A DNA stretch of 6,623 nt from Candidatus Methylomirabilota bacterium (GCA_016208645.1 JACQXP010000056.1:1-6623), one strand, 5' to 3'; positions 1-6,275 are shown, counted from the first letter of the stretch. The notes: a model not told the origin generated them from the sequence alone. Translations and numbers: made by a program.

Positions 1-888
1 GGCCAGGGGCTGCTGCCCGACCGGAAGCTCAAGCCCGAACCCATCCGGCGAAGCCTGGCCGCCCTGCGGCGCTTCCGCCGGGCCGCCGAATCCCACGCGG
101 CCACCCTGATCGCCGTGGTCGGGACCAGCGCCCTTCGCGAGGCGACGAATCGGGAGGCGTTCCTGGCCCTGGCCCGGCGCGAGGCCGGACTCGAGGTGCG
201 CGTCGTCTCCGGAGAGGAGGAGGCGCGCCTCACCCTCCTTGGCGTGCGCGCGGCTGTCCCGCTCGGCCGCGGCCCCTGGCTGCTGATGGACATCGGCGGA
301 GGCAGCACGGAGTTCCTCCTGGCCGACGGGCCCGAGGTGCGGGCGACGGTGAGTACCGGCCTGGGGGTGGTGACGCTGACGGAGGCGCACCTGCAGGCCG
401 ATCCGCCGCTGCCGGGGGACCTGGCGGCGGTCCGCGACGTGGTGACCAGCAGAGTGGCGCGTGTTCGCACGCGGGATCTTCCGGACCTGGTCTCGCCCGC
501 ACTGCATCCGGGCCTGGCCTTGGTGGGCACGGCGGGCACGGTGACCAGCCTGGCAGCCATTGACCTCGCGCTGGTTCCCTACGACCCGGAGCAGGTGAAC
601 GGGCACCGGCTGACCCGCGATCGGGTCGCGACGCTGTGCGGGGAGCTGGCCTCCCTTCCGCTGGCCCGCCGGAGGCGGATCCGCGGCCTGGAACCGGCGC
701 GGGCGGACGTGATCGTGGCCGGCGCCCTGGTGTGCCTCGGCGCGATGGAGGGCCTGGGCCTCCCCGAACTCACGGTCAGCGACGGGGGCCTGCGCGAGGG
801 GATCCTGCTGGACCTCCTCCACCGGCCGGCTACCGGTCCGTCGCCCCTTGGGGTGCCGGGCCAGGGTCGCGGGCCGTCCGCACCCTGA
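1..888 (+). CDS. Ppx/GppA family phosphatase (5' end outside window)
   Basis: This is the C-terminal 295 residues of an exopolyphosphatase/guanosine pentaphosphatase family protein, a cytosolic enzyme of the actin-like ATPase fold that hydrolyses polyphosphate or pppGpp. The frame is open from base 1. The usual N-terminal phosphate-binding segment (D-x-G-T/S-N-S type) is missing, so roughly 40 residues probably lie upstream of the window. Visible family signatures are VGTSALREATN (about residues 40-50), the acidic SGEEEAR stretch holding the expected catalytic glutamate (E72-E74), the second phosphate loop MDIGGGSTE (96-104), GTAGTVTSLAAID (from 176), ADVIVAGAL (about 236-244) and VSDGGLREG (259-267). 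The protein ends soon after the second actin-like domain, so it is the short form without the C-terminal HD-like domain of E. coli Ppx. Sequence alone does not separate Ppx from GppA activity. Family assignment is firm; substrate is open. Confidence 0.93.
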   Translation, partial: GQGLLPDRKLKPEPIRRSLAALRRFRRAAESHAATLIAVVGTSALREATNREAFLALARREAGLEVRVVSGEEEARLTLLGVRAAVPLGRGPWLLMDIGGGSTEFLLADGPEVRATVSTGLGVVTLTEAHLQADPPLPGDLAAVRDVVTSRVARVRTRDLPDLVSPALHPGLALVGTAGTVTSLAAIDLALVPYDPEQVNGHRLTRDRVATLCGELASLPLARRRRIRGLEPARADVIVAGALVCLGAMEGLGLPELTVSDGGLREGILLDLLHRPATGPSPLGVPGQGRGPSAP

Positions 889-952
889 GGAAATCGAGCC
901 CGGCGCGCCTACGGGTCGTCCGCCGCAGGCAGACGAAGTGCAAGGAGGCGGC

Positions 953-971
953 CCCCCGGACGGACCGGGGG
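953..971 (+). terminator. GC hairpin after the Ppx/GppA gene, possible terminator
   Basis: CCCCCGG (953-959) and CCGGGGG (965-971) form a perfect 7-bp stem with a 5-base loop, 64 bases after the phosphatase stop and 9 bases before the promoter-like -35 at 981. No run of T follows, so this is not a classic intrinsic terminator. Its position between two units suggests a boundary role, but in DNA this GC-rich such stems also arise by chance. Confidence 0.35.
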
Positions 972-980
972 CGGCGGTGC

Positions 981-1009
981 TTGACAAAGTGGGGGCGTTT
1001 TGTTAAAGA
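981..1009 (+). promoter_or_regulatory. Predicted sigma-70-type promoter for the HNH-LysM unit
   Basis: TTGACA at 981-986 is a perfect -35 match. After 17 bases there is a weak -10, TAAAGA at 1004-1009, preceded by TGT (1001-1003), which fits an extended -10. The surrounding stretch (about 980-1025) is clearly richer in A and T than its neighbours. Transcription would start near 1016, leaving a leader of roughly 45 bases before the ATG at 1062. The -10 is only a 3-of-6 match, so the site is likely but not certain. Confidence 0.55.
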
Positions 1010-1061
1010 GAACGGACGATTTGCGCCGCGGGACGCCGAGGCCACACGATACCACTGCTCT

Positions 1062-1607
1062 ATGGACCCAGGCAAAGTACTCATCCTGAACCAGACCTTC
1101 GAGGCGTTCCAGGTGTGCAGCGCTCGAAGGGCGGTGATCCTCCTTTTCATGGGAAAGGCCGAACGCGTCGAGGACACCTCGCGGGTGCTCCGCTCGCCCT
1201 CCACGTCCTTCGTGCTCCCCTCGGTGATTCGCCTCCAGCGCTTCGTGCGGAGGCCGGTCCAGCCCAGCATCGCCTTCAACAAGAAGAACATCCTCAAGCG
1301 GGATGCCCACACCTGCCAGTACTGCGGGCGGAACGGCGGCGAGCGCATGACCATTGACCACGTGATCCCCAAGTCCCTCGGCGGGCGCACCGTGTGGGAG
1401 AACGTGGTGAGCGCCTGCCGGCCCTGCAACCTGAAGAAGGGGAACAAGCCGCTGGGCGAGGCCGGCATGCACCTCCTGCGCCGGCCGAACAAGCCCCTCT
1501 CGGCCTTCTACCTCGGGATCCTCGCGCACGCCGCCCAACGCTGCGAGAGCTGGAGCAAGTACCTGCCGGTGGAGGCAGACGGGCACGCGCTGATGGGCGG
1601 CCGGTGA
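1062..1607 (+). CDS. HNH endonuclease family protein
   Basis: A 181-residue protein of the widespread stand-alone HNH family that opens with a VLVLNQ-type segment. It begins MDPGKVLILNQTFEAF followed by a CSARRAVILLFMGKAE stretch, the typical N-terminal domain of this group. The HNH zinc finger follows: CQYC (C85, C88), the catalytic-type D99-H100 in IDHVIPKSLGG, then N114 in WENVV, and the second metal pair C119 and C122 followed by N123. All four cysteines and the DH pair are intact, so a metal-dependent nuclease fold is expected. The biological target of this family is not settled. The ATG at 1062 is chosen because family homology starts immediately after it; no Shine-Dalgarno sequence precedes it. 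The frame is open further upstream, but that stretch contains the promoter and looks non-coding. It lies 13 bases before the LysM gene and is probably co-transcribed with it. Confidence 0.88.
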   Translation: MDPGKVLILNQTFEAFQVCSARRAVILLFMGKAERVEDTSRVLRSPSTSFVLPSVIRLQRFVRRPVQPSIAFNKKNILKRDAHTCQYCGRNGGERMTIDHVIPKSLGGRTVWENVVSACRPCNLKKGNKPLGEAGMHLLRRPNKPLSAFYLGILAHAAQRCESWSKYLPVEADGHALMGGR

Positions 1608-1620
1608 GAGGAGATCCGCC

Positions 1621-2091
1621 ATGTGGACCGTGCGGGCATTGCTGCTGATCCTGGGGTCGCTGGCGGGCATGGGAGCGATCGCGGCGCGCCCGGCCGGCGT
1701 GGCCGCCGCCGAGGCCATGAGCCCCCAGGACGCCCTCCACCAGGTCATGCCCGGGGATGATCTGCACCTGATCGCCGGCTACTACTACGGCGACGCGCGC
1801 CGGTGGGAACGTATCTGGCAGGCCAACCGGGACCAGGTGCCCAACCCGAACCGGGTCGAGCGGGGGATCCTGCTCCGGATTCCCAACGCCGTGGCTCCGG
1901 CCGAGCCCTATGCCGATTTCGTCGCCCGGGCCCGTCCCGCGCCCTCCCAGGTGGGGCGCGGGGTCAGGGCCGACGTCCCGCCTGTCCCCGAGATCCAGCT
2001 CCCGATAGCCCGCGAGTCCCCGCCCGCGGCGGCACCCGCGCGTGCCACCGCACCCTCGCCGCCATCGCCCTCCCCGGCGCCGCGCCCCTGA
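1621..2091 (+). CDS. Exported LysM-domain protein
   Basis: A 156-residue protein with an N-terminal signal peptide: a hydrophobic core ALLLILGSLAGMGAIAA (about residues 6-22) and a small-residue Ala-rich end, with likely cleavage near residues 29-31. Residues about 41-88 form one LysM domain, recognisable from VMPGDDLHLIAGYYYGD, WERIWQANRDQV, then NPNRVERGILLRIP. LysM domains bind N-acetylglucosamine-containing glycans such as peptidoglycan. The remaining roughly 65 residues are rich in Pro, Ala and Ser and look disordered, without a catalytic domain. A strong Shine-Dalgarno sequence GAGGAG (1608-1613) sits 7 bases before the ATG and supports this start. The function is probably envelope-associated; which partner or enzyme it serves is unknown. 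Export and LysM calls are firm, the role is inference. Confidence 0.85.
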   Translation: MWTVRALLLILGSLAGMGAIAARPAGVAAAEAMSPQDALHQVMPGDDLHLIAGYYYGDARRWERIWQANRDQVPNPNRVERGILLRIPNAVAPAEPYADFVARARPAPSQVGRGVRADVPPVPEIQLPIARESPPAAAPARATAPSPPSPSPAPRP

Positions 2092-2113
2092 GCCAACGGG
2101 TGACGCATGCACC

Positions 2114-2120
2114 GGAGGGG
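2114..2120 (+). promoter_or_regulatory. Shine-Dalgarno-like site for an alternative upstream uvrB start
   Basis: GGAGGGG is followed after 8 bases by GTG at 2129, which is in frame with uvrB and gives 25 extra residues ahead of the ATG at 2204 with no intervening stop. The ATG itself has no clear Shine-Dalgarno sequence. A short stem (CGGGG 2178-2182 with CCCCG 2190-2194) also lies just before that ATG. This is the best ribosome-binding signal in the leader, but UvrB homology begins only at the ATG. Confidence 0.4.
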
Positions 2121-2203
2121 AACAGGGCGTGAACGGCGAGGGGACCCTGCGGTGCGTCCTCCCGGGCCGGCCCTCCACGGGGGCGAGCACCCCGGCAGAC
2201 ACC

Positions 2204-4249
2204 ATGTCCCGCTTCAAGCTCGTCTGCGACTACCAGCCCCGCGGTGACCAGCCCCGGGCCATCGCGCAGCTCACCGAGGGGGTGCTGCGCGCGGATCGCC
2301 ACCAGGTCCTGCTGGGGGTCACCGGGTCGGGCAAGACCTTCACCATGGCCAACGTCATCGCCAACGTGGAGCGCCCGACCCTCATCATCGCCCACAACAA
2401 GACCCTGGCCGCGCAACTGTACAACGAGTTCACGCAGTTCTTCCCCAAGAACGCCATCGAGTACTTCGTCTCCTACTACGACTACTATCAGCCCGAGGCC
2501 TACATCCCCCAGACCGACACCTACATCGAAAAGGACGCCCTGATCAACGACCACATCGACAAGCTCCGCCACTCCGCCACGCGGAGCCTGCTGGAGCGGC
2601 GCGACGTGATCATCGTCGCCTCCGTCTCCTGCATCTACGGGCTGGGATCGCCGGAGGTCTATTACGGGATGGTCCTCCTGCTGGAGGAGGGCGCCGCCTG
2701 CCCGCGGGACGCCATGCTGCGCAAACTGGTGGAGATCCAGTACCAGCGCAACGACCTGGACCTTCACCGGGGAACGTTCCGGGTCCGCGGGGACGTGGTG
2801 GAGATCTTCCCGGCCTACGAGGACACGGCCATCCGGGTGGACCTGTTCGGGGACGAGGTGGAGGCGCTCTGGCAACTGGACCCGCTCACGGGCGAGAAAC
2901 GGGAGCGCCTGCACCGGGTCCCCATCTACCCCGCCAACCACTACGTCACGCCCCAGGACCTGCGGGAGCGCGCCTTCGCCGCCATCGAGGCGGAGCTGGA
3001 GGAGCGCGGCCGCGAGCTGGAGAGTCAGCGGAAGCTCCTGGAGGTCCAGCGCCTGCGCCAGCGGACCACCTTCGACCTGGAGATGATCCGGGAGATCGGC
3101 ACCTGCAAGGGGATCGAGAACTACTCCCGCCACCTGTCCGGCCGGGGCCCTGGCGAGCCGCCGCCCACCCTGATGGATTACCTCCCGCGCGACGCCCTGG
3201 TCATCATCGACGAGTCCCATCAGACCGTTCCCCAGATCCGCGGGATGTACCGCGGGGACCGGTCCCGCAAGCAGACCCTGGTCGAGTACGGCTTCCGCCT
3301 GCCCTCGGCCCTGGACAACCGGCCCCTCACCTTCGACGAGTTCGAGCGCTGCGTGAACCAGGTGGTCTACGTCTCCGCCACCCCGGGGCCCTACGCGCTG
3401 GAAAAGGCGGGGCGACGGGTGGCGGAGCAGATCATCCGGCCCACCGGCCTGATCGACCCCGAGATCATGGTCCGGCCGATCGCGGGGCAGATCGACGATC
3501 TCATTCACGAGATCCGGGAACGGGCGAGTCGCGACCAGCGGGTCCTGGTGACGACCCTGACGAAACGCATGGCGGAGGAGCTGACCGACTACCTGTCCGA
3601 GGTGGGGATCCGGGTGCGCTACCTCCACTCCGATATCGACACCCTGCAGCGGAACGAGATCATCCGGGACCTGCGGCTGGGGAAGTTCGACGTCCTGGTG
3701 GGCATCAACCTGCTGCGCGAGGGCCTGGACATCCCCGAGGTGGCCCTGGTGGCCATCCTGGACGCGGACAAGGAGGGCTTCCTGCGGTCCGCGGGTTCCT
3801 TGATCCAGACGGCCGGCCGCGCCGCCCGGAACGTCGAGGGCCAGGTCATCCTCTACGCCGACGTCATGACCCGGTCCATGCAGGAGGCCATCGCCGAGAC
3901 CACCCGCCGCCGCCAGCTCCAGCTCGCCTTTAACCGGGAACACGGCATCACCCCCGAGATCCAGCTCGCCTATAACCGGGAACACGGCATCACTCCCGAG
4001 ACGATCAAGAAGTCCATCCAGGACGTCCTGGCCAGCATCTACGAGCGCGACTACTACACCGTCCCGGCGCTGCGGGACGAGGAGATCGAATTCATCCCGC
4101 GGGAGGAGATCCCGGCCCTCATGGCCCAGCTCGACAAGGAGATGCGGGCGGCGGCCAAGCGGCTGGAGTTCGAGCAAGCGGCGGAGCTCCGGGACAAGAT
4201 CGCCGGACTCGAGAAGCGCCGCCTGGGCATCGTGAGCGGCAAGCCATGA
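2204..4249 (+). CDS. uvrB: UvrABC system protein B (excision nuclease helicase subunit)
   Basis: UvrB is the DNA-damage verification subunit of bacterial nucleotide excision repair. It is loaded by UvrA, probes the strand with its beta-hairpin and recruits UvrC. The 681-residue product is close to E. coli UvrB (673). Visible elements in order: GDQPRAI near the N-terminus; Walker A GVTGSGKT (38-45); AHNKTLAAQLYNEF; the beta-hairpin tyrosines in SYYDYYQPEAY (Y91, Y92, Y94, Y95); DESH (336-339, Walker B); SATPGPYAL; GINLLREGLDIPE; QTAGRAARN (535-543); and the C-terminal UVR motif (about 640-675), which contacts UvrC. All catalytic motifs are intact. Between motif VI and the UVR motif there is an extra 14-residue tandem copy (572-599). 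The ATG at 2204 matches the usual family start, but a GTG at 2129 with a better ribosome-binding site would add 25 residues. I saw no SOS (LexA) box in the 112-base leader. Identification is certain; the start is less so. Confidence 0.98.
   Translation: MSRFKLVCDYQPRGDQPRAIAQLTEGVLRADRHQVLLGVTGSGKTFTMANVIANVERPTLIIAHNKTLAAQLYNEFTQFFPKNAIEYFVSYYDYYQPEAYIPQTDTYIEKDALINDHIDKLRHSATRSLLERRDVIIVASVSCIYGLGSPEVYYGMVLLLEEGAACPRDAMLRKLVEIQYQRNDLDLHRGTFRVRGDVVEIFPAYEDTAIRVDLFGDEVEALWQLDPLTGEKRERLHRVPIYPANHYVTPQDLRERAFAAIEAELEERGRELESQRKLLEVQRLRQRTTFDLEMIREIGTCKGIENYSRHLSGRGPGEPPPTLMDYLPRDALVIIDESHQTVPQIRGMYRGDRSRKQTLVEYGFRLPSALDNRPLTFDEFERCVNQVVYVSATPGPYALEKAGRRVAEQIIRPTGLIDPEIMVRPIAGQIDDLIHEIRERASRDQRVLVTTLTKRMAEELTDYLSEVGIRVRYLHSDIDTLQRNEIIRDLRLGKFDVLVGINLLREGLDIPEVALVAILDADKEGFLRSAGSLIQTAGRAARNVEGQVILYADVMTRSMQEAIAETTRRRQLQLAFNREHGITPEIQLAYNREHGITPETIKKSIQDVLASIYERDYYTVPALRDEEIEFIPREEIPALMAQLDKEMRAAAKRLEFEQAAELRDKIAGLEKRRLGIVSGKP
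3917..4000 (+). repeat. 42-base in-frame tandem duplication inside uvrB
   Basis: Two adjacent 42-base units (3917-3958 and 3959-4000) differ at three positions: the first base, ttt versus tat, and acc versus act. They encode LQLAFNREHGITPE and IQLAYNREHGITPE. UvrB proteins normally have one copy of this (Y)NxEHGITP segment before TIKKSI. The reading frame is kept, and the two copies have already diverged. Confidence 0.97.
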
Positions 4250-4254
4250 ATGGG

Positions 4255-4366
4255 CGTGACTCGTGATGCGTGACTGGGCTCGCAGGCTGCGCGGGTTGTC
4301 ACCGATTCCTCTTCGCGTGATGCGCTTGACGTTTCACGCCTCACGCCTCACGCCTCACGTTTCACG
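4255..4366 (+). repeat. Heptamer repeats in both orientations at the uvrB / TIG gene junction
   Basis: Five consecutive 7-base units TTTCACG, CCTCACG (three times), TTTCACG run from 4332 to 4366, preceded by a diverged unit CTTGACG (4325-4331). Upstream, complement-type units CGTGACT, CGTGATG, CGTGACT occupy 4255-4275, and another CGTGATG lies at 4316-4322. Units in the two orientations can pair over their shared CGTGA/TCACG core with the same 7-base spacing, giving an imperfect long hairpin. The forward array falls within the reading frame of the following gene and encodes part of its signal-peptide region. Confidence 0.85.
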
Positions 4367-5663
4367 TCTCCCCTGCCTGTTCCTGGCCCTCTGGCTGCAC
4401 TTGCCTGCAACGGCGGCTGCCCAGTCGCGGATCGTGACCCTCAGCCCCGAGAAGGGCCCAACCGGGGGCGGCACGGTGGTGTCCATCGAGGTCGAGGGAG
4501 GCGTGGTCCTGGGCCCCCTGCGAGTGGAGTTCGGCGGCCGCCCCGCCGATGTGCTGCGCCGTACCGGGCTCTCGACGCTGGAGGCAGTCGCTCCCCCCGG
4601 CGTTCCCGGGCCGGCCCCGGTGCAGGTGGTGAATGAGCTCTGGGGAGCCGTCACCAGTCCGGCCGTCTTCACGTACATCCCCCCGCCCCCTCGCCTGGTC
4701 CGCCTGGATCCCCCCGCGGTGCCGGTCGGCACACAGGGGCTGGTCCTGTCCATCGAGGGAGAGCATTTCGCGGCCACCTCCAGCCTGCGCATTGGCGAGG
4801 CCCCCGTGCCCGTCACCGTCGTGAGTCCCCAGCGGCTCCAGGCCCGGATCCCCGCCCCGCTCCTGGCGCGGGCGCGGATCCTGGAGGTGCGCGTGAGCGA
4901 CGCCGCCCTGGGGGGAGGCACGTCCAACGGGCTGTCCCTCTCGGTAACCAATCCCGCGCCGGAGGTGACCGCCATGGAGGCCCCGCCGCTGCTAGCCGGT
5001 GGGCCGGCGACGGCCTTCACCGTTCGCGGCCGCGGGTTTCGCCCGGAGTCGCTGGTGCACGTGGCGGGCACGGCGGTGACGACCCGATTCCAGACAGGCG
5101 AGGAGTTGACGGCCGTCATCCCGCCAGCGCTGCTCGCCCAGGCGGGCGACGCCCCGGTCACCGTGGTGACCCCCGGACCGGGCGGTGGCACCTCCAACGC
5201 CGAGGACCTGACGGTCCGGGCCCCGTTCCCCGGACGCTTCCTGGCCTTCACCTCCAACCGACGGGGCGGGCGGAATCATATCTACCTCCTCGACCGCGAG
5301 GCCGGACGGCTGGATCCCCTGGAAGAGGCCAACAGCGCCAACGGGAACGACGGGTACCCTTCCATCAGCGCCGACGGCCGGTTCATCGTCTTCCAGTCGG
5401 ACCGCCACCGCGGGCAGGCCGACGTCTTCCTGTTCGACCGGGAGACGCGCACGCTGGACCCCCTGCCCGAGTTGAACCACCCGACCGCCTTCGACGGTTT
5501 CCCCCACATCAGCGCCGACGGCCGGTTCGTTGTCTTCGAATCGGACCGTCTGAATGGACGGCCCAAGATCTTTCTCTTCGACACGCAGACGCGCGTGCGC
5601 TCGGAACTCGGCCAGGCGAACGAGGCCACGGCCGACGATGGCCTGGCGGCCATCAGCAATTGA
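4320..5663 (+). CDS. Secreted protein with three TIG/IPT domains and a short PD40 beta-propeller region
   Basis: A 447-residue protein. An N-terminal signal peptide has an Arg/His-containing start, a hydrophobic core CLFLALWLHLPATAAA and likely cleavage before Q35. Three Ig-like TIG/IPT-type domains follow: about residues 37-120 (SPEKGPTGGGTVVSIEV), 125-210 (DPPAVPVGTQGLVLSIEGEHF) and 213-299 (GPATAFTVRGRGFRPESLV). From about 300 come three 48-residue PD40/TolB-like units with the signature ISADGRFxVFxSDR and IFLFDxxT; such repeats build beta-propellers in envelope or extracellular proteins. A full propeller needs six or seven blades, so this one is short, and it stops at ISN just where a fourth ISADGRF would begin. 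The start is uncertain: GTG at 4263, 13 bases after uvrB, is also in frame, but the stretch 4255-4275 consists of heptamer repeats, so I prefer the ATG at 4320. Neither has a ribosome-binding site. Ligand and role are unknown. Confidence 0.8.
   Translation: MRLTFHASRLTPHVSRLPCLFLALWLHLPATAAAQSRIVTLSPEKGPTGGGTVVSIEVEGGVVLGPLRVEFGGRPADVLRRTGLSTLEAVAPPGVPGPAPVQVVNELWGAVTSPAVFTYIPPPPRLVRLDPPAVPVGTQGLVLSIEGEHFAATSSLRIGEAPVPVTVVSPQRLQARIPAPLLARARILEVRVSDAALGGGTSNGLSLSVTNPAPEVTAMEAPPLLAGGPATAFTVRGRGFRPESLVHVAGTAVTTRFQTGEELTAVIPPALLAQAGDAPVTVVTPGPGGGTSNAEDLTVRAPFPGRFLAFTSNRRGGRNHIYLLDREAGRLDPLEEANSANGNDGYPSISADGRFIVFQSDRHRGQADVFLFDRETRTLDPLPELNHPTAFDGFPHISADGRFVVFESDRLNGRPKIFLFDTQTRVRSELGQANEATADDGLAAISN
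5219..5657 (+). repeat. 144-base periodic coding repeat (PD40 blades)
   Basis: Three units with an exact 144-base (48-codon) period start at 5219, 5363 and 5507. The 42 bases starting at 5363 and at 5507 match at 38 positions, so these two blades are similar at DNA level and probably arose by duplication. The first unit is more diverged. A further CATCAGC at 5651-5657 is exactly in register, after which similarity ends with AATTGA. Confidence 0.85.
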
Positions 5664-5665
5664 AA

Positions 5666-5726
5666 CGTAAGACTGAAACGTTTTACGTTTTACGTCTTAC
5701 GCATGATGGGCGTCTCACATTTTACG
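5666..5726 (+). repeat. Heptamer array with long hairpin directly after the TIG/PD40 stop codon
   Basis: The units TTTTACG (5681-5687), TTTTACG (5688-5694), TCTTACG (5695-5701) and a separated TTTTACG (5720-5726) belong to the same YYTYACG family as the array at 4332-4366. The complement-type stretch 5666-5680 pairs with 5686-5701: about 15 base pairs with one G-T wobble and one bulged C (5693), loop TTTTA. The stem begins two bases after the stop codon. It could act as a 3'-end processing or terminator-like hairpin, although no T-run follows. Confidence 0.8.
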
Positions 5727-5788
5727 CATTCTTCACAGACTGAACGCCGCCGCACTACCGCCACGGCCACACCGGGGAGGAGGAGACC

Positions 5789-5989
5789 ATGAAGGGCAAG
5801 GTGAAGTGGTTTAACGTGACGAAGCGCTACGGGTTCATCGTGCGGGACGACAAGGGGCCGGATGCCTTCGTTCACGCCAGCGACGTGGAGGGCGGGCAGA
5901 CCCTCCGCGAGGGCGAGACCGTCGAGTTCGAACTGGGCCAGGACGACCGCGGTCGGCCCAAGGCGATCCAGGTCCGGATTCTCACCTGA
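5789..5989 (+). CDS. Cold-shock domain protein (CspA family)
   Basis: A 66-residue single cold-shock domain, the usual length for bacterial Csp proteins, which bind single-stranded RNA/DNA and act as RNA chaperones in the cytoplasm. It begins MKGKVKWFN (family consensus KxKWFN). RNP1 is KRYGFI (K12-I17) and RNP2 is AFVHAS (A26-S31). The aromatic binding residues W7, F8, Y14, F16, F27 and H29 are present. The residue after K12 is Arg where Gly is usual (KGYGFI or KGFGFI). A strong purine-rich Shine-Dalgarno run GGAGGAGGAG (5776-5785) just before the ATG supports the start and implies high translation. The 125-base leader holds the heptamer/hairpin element; I see only a weak TTCACA (5732-5737) as a possible -35. 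Whether it is cold-induced cannot be told from sequence. Confidence 0.95.
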   Translation: MKGKVKWFNVTKRYGFIVRDDKGPDAFVHASDVEGGQTLREGETVEFELGQDDRGRPKAIQVRILT

Positions 5990-6019
5990 GCCCAGACCCC
6001 ATCGCGCTCTTCGGATCAC

Positions 6020-6097
6020 GCCTGGGGACCCGACCGGCCCCAGGCGGGGGCCCTTGCCCCCGGCGGTCCCTCCCCCCTGACCTTTTCGCGGGGGGAG
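6020..6097 (+). terminator. Three consecutive GC hairpins after the cold-shock gene
   Basis: GCCTGGGG (6020-6027) pairs with CCCCAGGC (6038-6045). CGGGGG (6045-6050) pairs with CCCCCG (6057-6062). CTCCCCCC (6070-6077) pairs with GGGGGGAG (6090-6097). All three stems are perfect, and the first begins 31 bases after the stop codon. None is followed by a T-run, so they may terminate weakly or stabilise the 3' end. The rest of the gap up to 6275 shows no gene, RNA or clear promoter that I can support. Confidence 0.5.
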
Positions 6098-6275
6098 AAG
6101 ACCGCGGGTCGTCCTTCCGCCAGCCCACCCCCTGGCAGCAGCGGCAGGGAAGTGGGCCGACTGTTCCCGAAGGATCCCCGCGAGCTTTCTGCTGCTTCGA
6201 TTCCTTCCTGGCGAACTCAAGCTGGCCTGCTCGTCTGGTCCTCGTACCATGGGTTGAATCACCGAGCGCAAGCGG

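Noticed and set aside
636..1061. Upstream extension of the HNH reading frame
   Set aside because: It overlaps the Ppx/GppA gene and the promoter-like site, encodes Pro/Gly/Arg-rich sequence without homology, and family similarity starts only at the ATG at 1062.
1062..1607. HNH protein as part of an anti-phage defence system
   Set aside because: It is the common small stand-alone HNH family, and no methyltransferase, helicase, sensor or other defence partner lies next to it; uvrB is the ordinary housekeeping protein.
2092..2203. Possible LexA/SOS box before uvrB
   Set aside because: I found neither a CTGT-N8-ACAG-type nor a GAAC-N4-GTTC-type palindrome in the leader.
1964..4177. A 737-codon open frame on the minus strand opposite uvrB
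   Set aside because: It mirrors the real uvrB reading frame in GC-rich DNA, and its translation (Asp/Val/Gly/Leu-rich, low complexity) has no recognisable domain.
4332..4366. Short regular repeats as a possible CRISPR array
   Set aside because: The units are 7 bases and contiguous with no spacers, and no cas gene is present.
6190..6204. TTCGATTCC resembling a tRNA T-arm
   Set aside because: The flanking bases do not form the 5-bp T stem, and no acceptor or anticodon arm can be built around it.
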